Of a stretch of DNA of 20,177 bases, positions 1 through 7,268 are shown in pieces. The position numbers were made by a program, and so were the translations under genes. Positions within the stretch are counted from its first letter, which is position 1. The number at the start of each line of letters is the position of its first letter. The notes beneath the pieces were generated by a model. That model saw only the letters and a program-made list of their open reading frames with translations, had not been told where the DNA came from and did no database searches. Source of the stretch: a virus; the IMG/VR virus record IMGVR_UViG_3300014913_000576, positions 1 to 20,177 of that record. One strand, written 5' to 3'.

Positions 1-26
1 AAAAAAAAAAAAAAAAAAAAAAAAAA
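1..26. repeat. Poly-A run at the window edge
   Basis: An uninterrupted run of 26 A residues opens the window and is followed by ordinary AT-rich sequence. Nothing in it suggests a gene. It may be a true homopolymer next to the structured region that follows, or a tailing or assembly artefact at a contig end. The sequence alone cannot decide. Confidence 0.9.
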
Positions 27-69
27 CTAGTTTCTTGAGAATTTATGCTTTATATATTTTTGAGCGAAA

Positions 70-201
70 TAAAAGATTATGTTGTGCACTGTTTTCGCTG
101 AGAGGATTGGGGGCGTTTCCGCCCCCTGTTACTGTGGTTGTGCAGAAGCACAGAGAAGTGTGATATGCTCGATGGCGAGCTGTGCGTAACATAATCTTTT
201 A
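70..201 (+). other. Long stem enclosing three hairpins (candidate structured RNA or origin structure)
   Basis: Positions 71-89 pair with 182-200 as 19 bp with only two G-U wobbles; the outer 13 pairs (AAAAGATTATGTT with AACATAATCTTTT) are perfect, and T70/A201 adds one more. The enclosed 92 nt contain three local hairpins: GGGGGCG/CGCCCCC (109-115 with 120-126, loop TTTC), TGTGC/GCACA (139-143 with 148-152, loop AGAA) and GCTCG/CGAGC (167-171 with 176-180, loop ATGG). The whole is a closed multibranch fold with no convincing ORF. It lies just upstream of the replication operon and its promoter, so it could be a small RNA, a leader transcribed from the left, or a single-strand initiation or origin structure. 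No promoter for it is clear within the window. The pairing is seen; the function is inferred. Confidence 0.6.
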
Positions 202-214
202 AACCTTAAAAAGC

Positions 215-258
215 AAGCATATTTTATGCTTGACTTATAAAAGTTACTGTGGTATGGA
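215..258 (+). promoter_or_regulatory. Sigma70-like promoter with a palindrome at the -35 box
   Basis: TTGACT (230-235) and TATGGA (253-258) are separated by exactly 17 bp, predicting a start near 265. A palindrome, AAGCATA-TTT-TATGCTT (215-231), overlaps the upstream edge of the -35 box and could be an operator. The 11-mer GTTACTGTGGT (243-253) ends on the first base of the -10 box and recurs at 128-138 and 3265-3275. ATGCTTGACTT (226-236) recurs exactly at the promoter before the primase gene. The promoter should read into the pseudoknot/terminator leader and, if the terminator is leaky or regulated, into the replication operon. Confidence 0.7.
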
Positions 259-264
259 GTTAAT

Positions 265-423
265 TACCATGACAACGACGACTTCGCATATATTATCGTG
301 TTTGCATAACGTGATTGGATCGCTGGTAACAGCCCAAATGTCATGGTATCCGTTATGCAGAACAATAGCCCCCTGGTTCCGTGCCACCCAAATTGTCCCG
401 CGGCCAGGGGGCTTTTCTTTTTT
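265..423 (+). ncRNA. Candidate pseudoknotted small RNA or attenuator leader
   Basis: Starting at the predicted transcription start, TACCATGACA (265-274) is perfectly complementary to TGTCATGGTA (339-348). TGCATAACG (303-311) is perfectly complementary to CGTTATGCA (351-359). The order A-B-A'-B' makes the two helices cross, which is an H-type pseudoknot. Between them is GCTG-GTAA-CAGC (322-333), a hairpin with a GNRA-type loop. A strong intrinsic terminator ends the unit. Start at a stem edge, compact fold and terminator together suggest a discrete RNA of about 155-160 nt, or a leader controlling read-through into the replication operon. An ORF from ATG 269 runs through it, but any Shine-Dalgarno would lie upstream of the predicted start. 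No known RNA family was recognised. Confidence 0.6.
367..423 (+). terminator. Strong intrinsic terminator
   Basis: GCCCCCTGG (368-376) pairs perfectly with CCAGGGGGC (404-412), and A367/T413 adds one pair. The stem is followed by TTTTCTTTTTT (413-423). The 27-nt loop can extend the stem weakly through CCG/CGG. The predicted start of the first protein gene lies 15 nt beyond the T-tract, so read-through is needed unless another promoter serves the operon. Confidence 0.85.
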
Positions 424-438
424 AGTGAGGGCGTAGCG

Positions 439-1422
439 ATGGCGCAACAATCATTGCATCGGCTGGGGCAGAAGACGGAAGCGTTGCTATTATCGTATTG
501 CGATGTGGATTATAAAGAATTATCCAACTGGCTTGGTTATATCAATCCTGCTTCATTGTGGGATGAGCCTATGAGTGATAGAGTATTCCGTTATCTGTAT
601 AACCGGGTGATCCAATACGGGCGGATATGCAATAGCTGTACCTATGCGGACATAGCGTTTGGGGATAAACACGGGGCTGGTATCTATTCAGGCACAAAGT
701 ACACTTCCGTGTATGGATCAGCTGGGGCATCCCAGCGCAAACGTATCCGGCAGGCGTTACAACGGTTGCAGCAGAAAAATTACATCAAGTTAATTTCCAC
801 CAAGACCAGCGGGTTTATTTATATTATCAATTATCATCATTGGCTGACCCGCTTTATCCCTTCTTTTAATCGTAAAAAACAGGACGTGTACGACCGTCTG
901 GTTGCTAAGACCAAATGGATTACCCTGATCGACACACATGCAATTGGTTGCCTAGATGTGGAGGATGGAATTATGGACATTGAAGAAGCACTCAAGAAAG
1001 CTGTCGAGCAGACTAAGACAGGGGAAACAAAACGCAAAGCACGAGTCAAGATTCGTTATCCTAATACCGCCAGTTTGATTGGTATGATTAACGAATATCG
1101 GGCTGACCGCAATATGCCCAAAAAGGACTGGACGGGGCGTAGCCGTGGTATGGTATCAACTTTTCTTCGGAATCAGGAAGGGGAAACGGTTCGTGAGAAA
1201 TTCAAAAAAGCGGAAGCCGAGCTAGTTCGTGCTATGGATGATTGGTCGTACATACGCAAGCATTTATCTATCGTCGGGGGTAATAACAGCATTCCTTATA
1301 ATTTTTCTTTTGAAGTCTTTTACGCAAACCGTGATACTATTCGTGACCTTTGGTTTGAGCAGGAGGCCCAAAAGACACGGAGGCACAAACAGTCTGAGAT
1401 AAGGGTGTACAAGTGGGTGTGA
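439..1422 (+). CDS. Winged-helix DNA-binding protein, putative replication initiator
   Basis: 327 residues. About residues 45-135 look like a winged helix: helical segments, an Arg/Lys-rich recognition region (QRKRIRQALQRLQQKNYIKL, about 99-118), then a hydrophobic beta pair ending FIYIINYHHW. The remainder is basic and helical. I chose ATG 439 because GAGGG lies upstream at good spacing and because the longer frame from 343 would run through the terminator. It is the first gene of a cluster continuing with a putative loader, a DnaB-like helicase and a primase, which suggests origin binding or helicase recruitment. No family was identified with certainty; a transcriptional regulator is the alternative. 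Confidence 0.6.
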   Translation: MAQQSLHRLGQKTEALLLSYCDVDYKELSNWLGYINPASLWDEPMSDRVFRYLYNRVIQYGRICNSCTYADIAFGDKHGAGIYSGTKYTSVYGSAGASQRKRIRQALQRLQQKNYIKLISTKTSGFIYIINYHHWLTRFIPSFNRKKQDVYDRLVAKTKWITLIDTHAIGCLDVEDGIMDIEEALKKAVEQTKTGETKRKARVKIRYPNTASLIGMINEYRADRNMPKKDWTGRSRGMVSTFLRNQEGETVREKFKKAEAELVRAMDDWSYIRKHLSIVGGNNSIPYNFSFEVFYANRDTIRDLWFEQEAQKTRRHKQSEIRVYKWV

Positions 1423-1967
1423 ATAATTTTATTGTGGAAATGTTTGATAGCCTTGACTGGCGTAACAGCCTGTTGCAGTCGTACCTGTCGATCGAATGCC
1501 GTGACCGGAATATAGAGACAGCGAAGCTGTTGTCGGAGAACCGTGTTGAGGCCCTGGAGAGCATTAGAGACGGATTTCTGTCTGGTTCTCGTGTCGTGGT
1601 TGTTCAGGTACCGGATATGATTGAGGCTGAGATTATTGGCTCCTGGACAGAAGTGATTTATGCTATTATGTTCGAGGTCAAGGCGGTTCGGGTTATGTAC
1701 AATACTTTCGTTGGTATTGTCCGTAAAGGTGAGGCCGAAGCTGTTGATTTGTACACCAAGGCCCCGTTTATTATTTTTATGTTTCCCGAGCTTGCTTTGA
1801 ATTCTGCTTGGGTGCAGGGTACCTTGGTGCAGAGTTTAAGCGGAAAAAAGCATATTATGATTATCACATCTAATCCAAAACAGATGTCGTCTGTATTCGG
1901 TGATCTTGTGTCCAAATCATTGAAAAAGATGGGCACACGAGTGATTGTTATGGGTGATCCGGCATGA
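1413..1967 (+). CDS. Degenerate AAA+-like protein, putative helicase loader
   Basis: 184 residues from GTG 1413, with GTG 1419 as a possible in-frame alternative; it overlaps the previous stop. After a helical N-terminus the pattern resembles an alternating beta/alpha ATPase core: strand RVVVVQVP (60-67), helix, strand AVRVMY (91-96), strand APFIIFMFPEL (117-127) at a Walker B position, and strand HIMIITSNP (147-155) at a sensor-1 position. No Walker A GxxxxGK[ST] motif is present after the first strand, so ATP binding is doubtful. Its place directly before the DnaB-like helicase, overlapping it by 4 nt, is where phages often keep a DnaC-like loader. The loader role is inferred from position and strand pattern only. 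Confidence 0.5.
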   Translation: MGVNNFIVEMFDSLDWRNSLLQSYLSIECRDRNIETAKLLSENRVEALESIRDGFLSGSRVVVVQVPDMIEAEIIGSWTEVIYAIMFEVKAVRVMYNTFVGIVRKGEAEAVDLYTKAPFIIFMFPELALNSAWVQGTLVQSLSGKKHIMIITSNPKQMSSVFGDLVSKSLKKMGTRVIVMGDPA

Positions 1968-3223
1968 GCATTGGATTTGGTTACATTCAAAAGCTACTGG
2001 ATACGAATACAGCACCAACGATATTATCCGAACATGGTTTATCCGCTTCTCATTTTGTTGGGGATGAGCGAGCAGCAATCGACTTTGTTATCAATTTCTT
2101 TTCTCAATACGGGGAGCTGCCTACCCGTGAGGTTATCTCCGCTGGAGCTGATATAACGTGGACTGAAATGCCTGACTCTCCGTTTGAGTTTTGGCGTGAC
2201 CAGATACAGGAACGTTTCACATTCAACCAAATCACTTCTGGCCTTCAGCATGTTCGTGATATACTACGTGAGGATGATGTTCAGCGGGCTGCCGGAGCTT
2301 TGCAGCAGTTGGCCGTCGGCCTGCAATCCACCTTGTCTGGTTTTGAATCATCGCTGGTTGCCGATATTCTGGTGCGTGTCATAGAACGTCATTCTGTGAT
2401 TCGTGAATCAGTCGATCTGATTGGAATATCGTTTGGGCTGCCATTTCTTGATGAGATGACAGGAGGAGCGCAGGGGGGTGATTTCATTGTTCTGGCATCC
2501 CGTCCAGGTGTAGGTAAGAGTTATTATTTCTTGCACGCAGCGCTGGAGGCATGGCGTGCGGGACATAGGGTCATGTTCGTCACACTGGAAATGACGAGTG
2601 ACCAATGCGTTATGCGCTTGGCGGCGCTCAGTACCGGCATTCCCCACACGTTGATAAAGATCGGGCGTTTATCTGATATTGCCGTTTCAGTGCTTCGTCA
2701 GCAGGTGGCTGTATTTCGGGAAAATAACGATAACTTTCGGTTTCTCGAAGCCTCTTTGGTGGGATCAGTCGAGGATATTATCTTGCGTATTCGTGAATAT
2801 CGCCCTGATGTTGTGTTTGTTGATGGTGCTTATATGTTGAAAGTTGCTGACACCAAACAGCGGTGGGATCGTGTCATGTCCGTGGCTGAGGAATTAAAGA
2901 AAACCTGTCTGCGTCTTTCTATCCCAATCTTTGCCAGTTATCAGCAGGGTAGGCAGGCAGTCAGGATGCGTGGCGGTACAGAGCAGGTAAGAGGATCGCT
3001 TGGCACTATCATGTACAGCGACGCTCCCGGACAGTTGGCTACAATAGCACTTGATCTACGCAACGACGATGCGGAAGTCAGTCAGTCCTTTACACTGAGC
3101 GCGGTACGTCACAAAGTTATGACTGTTCTGAAAGGAAGGGAAGGAGAGTCTGGCTCCGCCCTGATTCAGTATGATATGGCTCGGATGCGTATAGCACAGG
3201 AACGCATCATAGACGATGCTTAA
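1964..3223 (+). CDS. DnaB-like replicative DNA helicase
   Basis: 419 residues; ATG overlaps the preceding stop (ATGA). It has the two-part organisation of a DnaB/gp41-type SF4 helicase: a helical N-terminal half (about 1-150), then a RecA-fold motor. GGAQGGDFIVLASRPGVGKS carries Walker A (178-186). FVTLEM follows as motif H1a with the catalytic Glu, and DVVFVDG (282-288) is Walker B. A segment around SYQQGRQAVR and the following GSLGTIMYSD match the H3/H4 DNA-loop region. It would unwind the parental duplex as a hexamer at the fork, with the downstream primase and ssDNA-binding protein. The gene ends the first operon segment; a promoter follows in the 80-bp gap. Confidence in family is high. 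Confidence 0.93.
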   Translation: MSIGFGYIQKLLDTNTAPTILSEHGLSASHFVGDERAAIDFVINFFSQYGELPTREVISAGADITWTEMPDSPFEFWRDQIQERFTFNQITSGLQHVRDILREDDVQRAAGALQQLAVGLQSTLSGFESSLVADILVRVIERHSVIRESVDLIGISFGLPFLDEMTGGAQGGDFIVLASRPGVGKSYYFLHAALEAWRAGHRVMFVTLEMTSDQCVMRLAALSTGIPHTLIKIGRLSDIAVSVLRQQVAVFRENNDNFRFLEASLVGSVEDIILRIREYRPDVVFVDGAYMLKVADTKQRWDRVMSVAEELKKTCLRLSIPIFASYQQGRQAVRMRGGTEQVRGSLGTIMYSDAPGQLATIALDLRNDDAEVSQSFTLSAVRHKVMTVLKGREGESGSALIQYDMARMRIAQERIIDDA

Positions 3224-3228
3224 ATTTA

Positions 3229-3275
3229 ATGCTTGACTTTTCAATTTAGTTTTGCTAAGTAACAGTTACTGTGGT
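3229..3275 (+). promoter_or_regulatory. Promoter before the primase gene, with shared 11-mers
   Basis: TTGACT (3233-3238) and TAAGTA (3256-3261) are 17 bp apart, predicting a start near 3268. ATGCTTGACTT (3229-3239) and GTTACTGTGGT (3265-3275) are identical to 11-mers at the 230-258 promoter. Here the second lies at the predicted start, inside the palindrome ACAGT-T-ACTGT (3262-3272). The two promoters therefore probably share regulation. The -10 box is weak. Confidence 0.5.
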
Positions 3276-3303
3276 CGTTTAACATGATTGGATGTGATTG
3301 TAG

Positions 3304-4314
3304 ATGAATTCAGATGCTTGTTTATTATTTGCCCGATCTATCGGGATTGACGACGCCGAACTAGCTGACAACGGGATCGGTGAGGTATGGGTTCGGGGAA
3401 CATGCCCGCTTGGTTGGTTGCACGCTACGGGGCGTGACCGGAACCCGTCTTTTGGGATAAAAGTAAGCACCGATTCCGAATCATACTGGTATTGTTTTGC
3501 CCACGGTGGCGGGACACTGGCGGGACTGATACATACTTTGACATGGCACCGCAAATTTTTTCACCGGAAGGCGTGTGATATCTTGGCTACGTTTGAGAAT
3601 GCGGCAGAGGATTCATTTACCTCGCCAGAATACAATGACAGGTTTGTGGCGCATAACCAGTCGTGGCCTACCATAACACCAGTACATTCCAGCTATTTTG
3701 ATCCAATGTTTCCACGGATTGATATTACTAATCCGTCGGATGAGTTATATTTTTTGGTGCGTGAACGTAAAATATCGTTAGAAGTAATTTCGATGTTCGA
3801 CATCCGTTATTGGCCTGGTGAGTCGCTGGTTGTGTTCCCTGTGCGTAATCCGTCCGGTGATTTGGTTGCTGCCGTGACCCGTAATATATACAGCAAGCAA
3901 TTTCGCTTTCTAACCGCAGAGTGGACGGAAAATCCTAATCTTTCGTTTCCGTCCTTATTCGCATCGGGAAATTTTTTTGGGGAAAATTTGGCTGACTCGG
4001 GAAAACCCGTGCTATTGGTAGAAAGCGCCCTGGAGGCTGGTACGGTAGCCAGTTACGGTTTCCCGAATGTGATTGCTTCCTGTGGTTCCATGAATCGACA
4101 TCAGCTGGAGCGACTACGCAGATACAGTCAAGTATATGTTGGGATGGATGATGACCCACCAGGGAGAAAGACAGCCTCTAAAATCATAAAAGCGTATAAG
4201 GGAGTTATCAAACTTCGTATGGTTCGGTGGGGAGATGTCGGTATTACTGACCCAGGACAGCTGGACTCTCCGCAGCAGCTGAAAGATGCTTTATATCGTT
4301 CTGAGATTATATAA
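3304..4314 (+). CDS. DNA primase (zinc-binding plus TOPRIM domains)
   Basis: 336 residues. The N-terminal part is like the CHC2 zinc domain of DnaG primases but uses a C-H-C-H set: C34 and H40, then NPSF (47-50), then YWYCFAHGGG with C64 and H67. A TOPRIM domain follows, with LLVES (catalytic Glu 240) and GMDDDPPG (280-287; Asp 282-284). The role is RNA primer synthesis at the fork with the DnaB-like helicase. The protein is shorter than bacterial DnaG (about 580 residues) and has no obvious helicase-interaction domain. A 7-codon ORF (ATG 3284) ends in TGA overlapping this ATG, so the weak start may be translationally coupled. Confidence 0.88.
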   Translation: MNSDACLLFARSIGIDDAELADNGIGEVWVRGTCPLGWLHATGRDRNPSFGIKVSTDSESYWYCFAHGGGTLAGLIHTLTWHRKFFHRKACDILATFENAAEDSFTSPEYNDRFVAHNQSWPTITPVHSSYFDPMFPRIDITNPSDELYFLVRERKISLEVISMFDIRYWPGESLVVFPVRNPSGDLVAAVTRNIYSKQFRFLTAEWTENPNLSFPSLFASGNFFGENLADSGKPVLLVESALEAGTVASYGFPNVIASCGSMNRHQLERLRRYSQVYVGMDDDPPGRKTASKIIKAYKGVIKLRMVRWGDVGITDPGQLDSPQQLKDALYRSEII

Positions 4315-4365
4315 GGGCGGAATGCCCATAACAAAGCCGCAAGGCTATTAAATAACAGGAGGTTA
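4315..4365 (+). promoter_or_regulatory. Two-hairpin leader before the ssDNA-binding protein gene
   Basis: GGGC/GCCC (4315-4318 with 4324-4327) and AGCC/GGCT around a GCAA tetraloop (4335-4338 with 4343-4346) sit just after the primase stop. They are followed by AU-rich sequence and the strong SD AGGAGG before ATG 4370. This resembles the autoregulatory leader of T4 gene 32, where structure next to an unpaired AU-rich SD region lets excess SSB repress its own translation. The hairpins are seen; autoregulation is inferred. Confidence 0.4.
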
Positions 4366-4369
4366 AATT

Positions 4370-5095
4370 ATGGCTGAGAAAAAATGGTATTACACAGGCG
4401 ACGAAGGCGAGAAGCGGGCGGAGGAGGTCAAGGAGGAAATGATCAAACAGGCCACCGGTGCTCGACGATTTTGGCTGAAAGAGGGAAATGAGGCACTCGT
4501 GACATTTCTGGACAATACGCCATTTTTTATCCACGAGCACAATTTGCGTATTGGTGGAAAATGGGGAAATTATTTCACGTGCTTACAGGAGTTTGATAAT
4601 TGTCCTATCTGTGAGGCCGGACACCGACCATACTTCGCTTGTATTTACACAATTATCGACCATTCTACGTACAAAACAAAGGCAGGCAAGGAAGTTAAGA
4701 ACCAGAAAAAGTTGCTGGTTCTGAAGCGGACGGCATATGAGATTATTATGGATCGCAAAAAGAATGATCTGGATAATGATCTTACATATGTTGTGTTTCG
4801 TACAAAACGGCACAAAGCGGATGATCCTAATACCGGCGGTGATTGGGTAGTTAAGAAACGACTCGATCTGGCAACAGTAAAGCGATTCATCCCTTCTGAT
4901 ATTGATGTGAATGAACGGGATGATTATCTGAAGCCATTCAATTATATTGATATTTTTCAGCCGAAGGAGGCTGATGCGCTTCGTCGTATTGTTGGTGGGG
5001 CTGCTCCGGTTGGTTCTAATGCTGATCCGGCCACTTCCGCTGGGTCTGACGACATTCCTGCTATTGGTGATGATGATCTGGAAAAATATCTGTGA
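4370..5095 (+). CDS. Single-stranded DNA-binding protein, zinc-containing, gp32-like layout
   Basis: 241 residues with an excellent SD (AGGAGG). The order of parts fits a phage ssDNA-binding protein: a charged N-terminus, an aromatic and basic beta-rich core, a metal site in YFTCLQEFDNCPICEAGH (C71, C78, C81, possibly H85 or C91), and a flexible Gly/Ala/Asp linker. It ends in an acidic tail, DDIPAIGDDDLEKYL, typical of SSBs that recruit partner proteins. It would coat ssDNA for the helicase, primase and RecA encoded nearby. Sequence-level membership of a named family is less certain than the functional assignment. Confidence 0.82.
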   Translation: MAEKKWYYTGDEGEKRAEEVKEEMIKQATGARRFWLKEGNEALVTFLDNTPFFIHEHNLRIGGKWGNYFTCLQEFDNCPICEAGHRPYFACIYTIIDHSTYKTKAGKEVKNQKKLLVLKRTAYEIIMDRKKNDLDNDLTYVVFRTKRHKADDPNTGGDWVVKKRLDLATVKRFIPSDIDVNERDDYLKPFNYIDIFQPKEADALRRIVGGAAPVGSNADPATSAGSDDIPAIGDDDLEKYL

Positions 5096-5098
5096 TTA

Positions 5099-6463
5099 AT
5101 GTATTCTCAGGCAATCATAGGTACGCATTGTTTTGTACCGTCCAGTGAGTTAAAGAACGGGGTATCCGAAGCGAAGCGTCGCTTGACCGCTGTGTCAAAG
5201 TACGAAGAAGCAGACGGCTCACACAAGAGCGTGGCATTGTACGCCGAGCGAAATGGCTTATTTGGGGTACCCCGTTATTATTTTCAGGATATCCCGGCCA
5301 CTGATATAATTTATCAGGATTGTATTGGCTCTCCCGTTACATTCAAATTCAGGTCATCTAAAAGCCATCCTAAATATCCAATGCAACAGTCGTTAGTGGG
5401 AAGGTTCAAGCGATATGTGCGGGATGGTAAAACCGGATTTGTCATAGTTGCCCGGACAGGTACTGGGAAAACCTGTATTGGTCTAGAATGTATCCAACTG
5501 CTAGGCAGAACAGCATTGATAATTGTACCGAAGGAAGATTTATTGGGCCAATGGACACGCAGGATCAAGAAGCATACTGACATTAAAAACAGCGATGTCG
5601 GTATCATCCAGCAGGACAGATGTGAGTTTCAAGGCAAAAAAATTGTTATTGCCATGATGCATTCTCTGGCCCTGCGGAAGCGCCCGTATCCGGAGGAATT
5701 GTACTCATATTTTGGAACGGTCGTAGTTGATGAAAGTCATCGCGTGGGCGCTGCTAAGCTGGGCAGTGCGCCGATGCTATTCTCCGCTAGGTATCGTATC
5801 GGCATGTCCGCAACCCCGAAACGTAAAGATGGAATGGATATTGTGCTTCGTTATCATTTTGGGGAGGTATGGCTTTCGGCCACGGACGATGATTTACCGG
5901 TGCCTACGATTGTTGTGAAACATCTTACAGATACTCCACCAGTGAAGTTTTATCCAGGGGCATCGTTCATGGCGCGGCGGGCCAAGACAATATCGTCTGT
6001 CAGCAAAGACCCCAGTAGGAATATGCGGATTGCATCTTACGTGAATGCTATGTATACCAAAGATCGAAAGATTGTTGTGTTCTCTGATCGGTTACAGCAA
6101 CTGGATACGATTCGCCATTTTCTCTTGAACACTTACAGAATTCCGTCAAATGTAATTGGAAAATACATTGGTGGCGTAAAAGATTCTGAGCGTGTCAGAA
6201 TTGCAACCGATTGCAAGATTCTGTTGGCGACGTATCAGAGTATGGATATGGGAACGGATATTCCTTCCTTGGATGCTCTTGTGTTTGCTACCCCACGCAG
6301 CGATGTGGTACAACCAATCGGCAGAATATTAAGATTTGTGCGCGGCAAGAAACGCCCAGTGGTGCTTGATCTTGTGGATACGTCCATTTCCGACTGTATT
6401 GTCATGGCTAAAGCCCGTGAGCGAAAATATGCTGAGCTTGGGTATACGATCACTAAGATATAG
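5099..6463 (+). CDS. SF2 DNA helicase, UvsW/XPB-like
   Basis: 454 residues. Motif I is ARTGTGKT (118-125), motif Ia IIVPKEDLLGQW, motif II DESH (211-214), motif III SATP (237-240) and motif VI QPIGRILR (405-412). The DESH box, compact second RecA fold and presence in a phage recombination cluster fit the UvsW/XPB/RadD-type branch, which unwinds R-loops and drives branch migration or fork regression. ATG lies 3 nt after the SSB stop and has no visible SD, so translation is probably coupled to SSB. The N-terminal 90 residues are not recognised and may hold the substrate-binding part. Confidence 0.9.
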   Translation: MYSQAIIGTHCFVPSSELKNGVSEAKRRLTAVSKYEEADGSHKSVALYAERNGLFGVPRYYFQDIPATDIIYQDCIGSPVTFKFRSSKSHPKYPMQQSLVGRFKRYVRDGKTGFVIVARTGTGKTCIGLECIQLLGRTALIIVPKEDLLGQWTRRIKKHTDIKNSDVGIIQQDRCEFQGKKIVIAMMHSLALRKRPYPEELYSYFGTVVVDESHRVGAAKLGSAPMLFSARYRIGMSATPKRKDGMDIVLRYHFGEVWLSATDDDLPVPTIVVKHLTDTPPVKFYPGASFMARRAKTISSVSKDPSRNMRIASYVNAMYTKDRKIVVFSDRLQQLDTIRHFLLNTYRIPSNVIGKYIGGVKDSERVRIATDCKILLATYQSMDMGTDIPSLDALVFATPRSDVVQPIGRILRFVRGKKRPVVLDLVDTSISDCIVMAKARERKYAELGYTITKI

Positions 6464-6478
6464 ACATGGAGGTGCGTT

Positions 6479-6994
6479 ATGGCGGTATACGATGATAATC
6501 TAACTCCTAAGCAGCGGTATATGCGTGAGTATTATCGTATGAATAAAAAACATATACGGGCACGGAAACGCAGGAAGTACAGGGCCGATAAAGAGTATCG
6601 TCAGAAGATTCGTATGCAAGCAAGAGATAGATACCGGAAGTTAAAAGGCGATCATGTTCCTGTCTTCGGTGATTTGAGTGAGGAGCACCCAAATGTGATT
6701 GTGCGTGATGGAATTACCTATTATCCTATTGGGTATGCTGCCGAATCCGCTGATGTGTCTGTGCAAACAATTCGCAGATGGTGTAACCTTGGTATCATAC
6801 CAGAGACCATGAAAGAAGGCAAAGGTCGAAGATGGCGGTGGTTCACGTCGTATCAGATCATACTGCTACAACAGATGAAGGGATATAATTATATGTCTCA
6901 CGCGAAACGTCAGAAGGTGCGTGATTACTTGGAGGAACACTGGAATACACAGGAGGTGGATGATGCCGAAATCATCAAATTCGGTCCCGGCTAA
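6479..6994 (+). CDS. MerR-like helix-turn-helix DNA-binding protein
   Basis: 171 residues, SD GGAGG before ATG. The first 58 residues are highly basic and Tyr-rich (repeated YR/RK/KR), likely a nucleic-acid-binding extension. A MerR-type winged HTH follows at 81-131: YYPIGYAAESADVSVQTIRR, then WCNLGIIP and a basic wing (GKGRRWRWF). This matches the 'helix-turn-helix then W/Y-x-x-G-I/L-I/L-P' pattern of MerR and excisionase-like proteins. No effector domain is visible. It may regulate this operon or act as an architectural or excisionase-like protein in DNA transactions; the specific role is unknown. Confidence 0.75.
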   Translation: MAVYDDNLTPKQRYMREYYRMNKKHIRARKRRKYRADKEYRQKIRMQARDRYRKLKGDHVPVFGDLSEEHPNVIVRDGITYYPIGYAAESADVSVQTIRRWCNLGIIPETMKEGKGRRWRWFTSYQIILLQQMKGYNYMSHAKRQKVRDYLEEHWNTQEVDDAEIIKFGPG

Positions 6995-7268
6995 GATAAA
7001 AGCCAATCGTACTGTCTGTTATCAGGACGCCGAGACAGTTGAAAAGACGGAAGACAGAGAGATTGATGTTAACGTGTTTCAAACCAGCACGGCTACCGTA
7101 GCTGTCAAAAAAGGCATTACCAAAAATCTTGGGAATTATGAGTCTGTGAGGGTTGATGTTATGGTATCCTGCCCGTGCTACGTGGAGGAGATTGATTCAG
7201 TTTATGAGGATGTCAATGCTGTTGTGGAAGAAATGATAGAAGAACAGCTGCGGCAGATAGGGGAATAA
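6963..7268 (+). CDS. Small conserved-looking phage protein of unknown function
   Basis: 101 residues. I chose ATG 6963 because AGGAGG (6951-6956) lies 6 nt upstream; ATG 6960 is too close and the upstream frame start at 6921 has no SD. The protein has a disordered, basic N-terminus, a beta-rich middle (about DVNVFQTSTATVAVKKG, then a segment alternating with Val) and an acidic helical C-terminus (EDVNAVVEEMIEEQLRQI). It overlaps the preceding gene by 32 nt and touches the recA start (TAATG), so co-production with RecA is likely. It could be a recombination accessory, but no family was recognised. Confidence 0.7.
   Translation: MPKSSNSVPAKIKANRTVCYQDAETVEKTEDREIDVNVFQTSTATVAVKKGITKNLGNYESVRVDVMVSCPCYVEEIDSVYEDVNAVVEEMIEEQLRQIGE

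Noticed and set aside
269-436. Short ORF from ATG 269 (MTTTTSHILS...) in the leader, and the 343 start extending the first gene
   Set aside because: The SD for ATG 269 would lie upstream of the predicted transcription start, and both frames run through the pseudoknot and terminator. ATG 439 has a proper SD.
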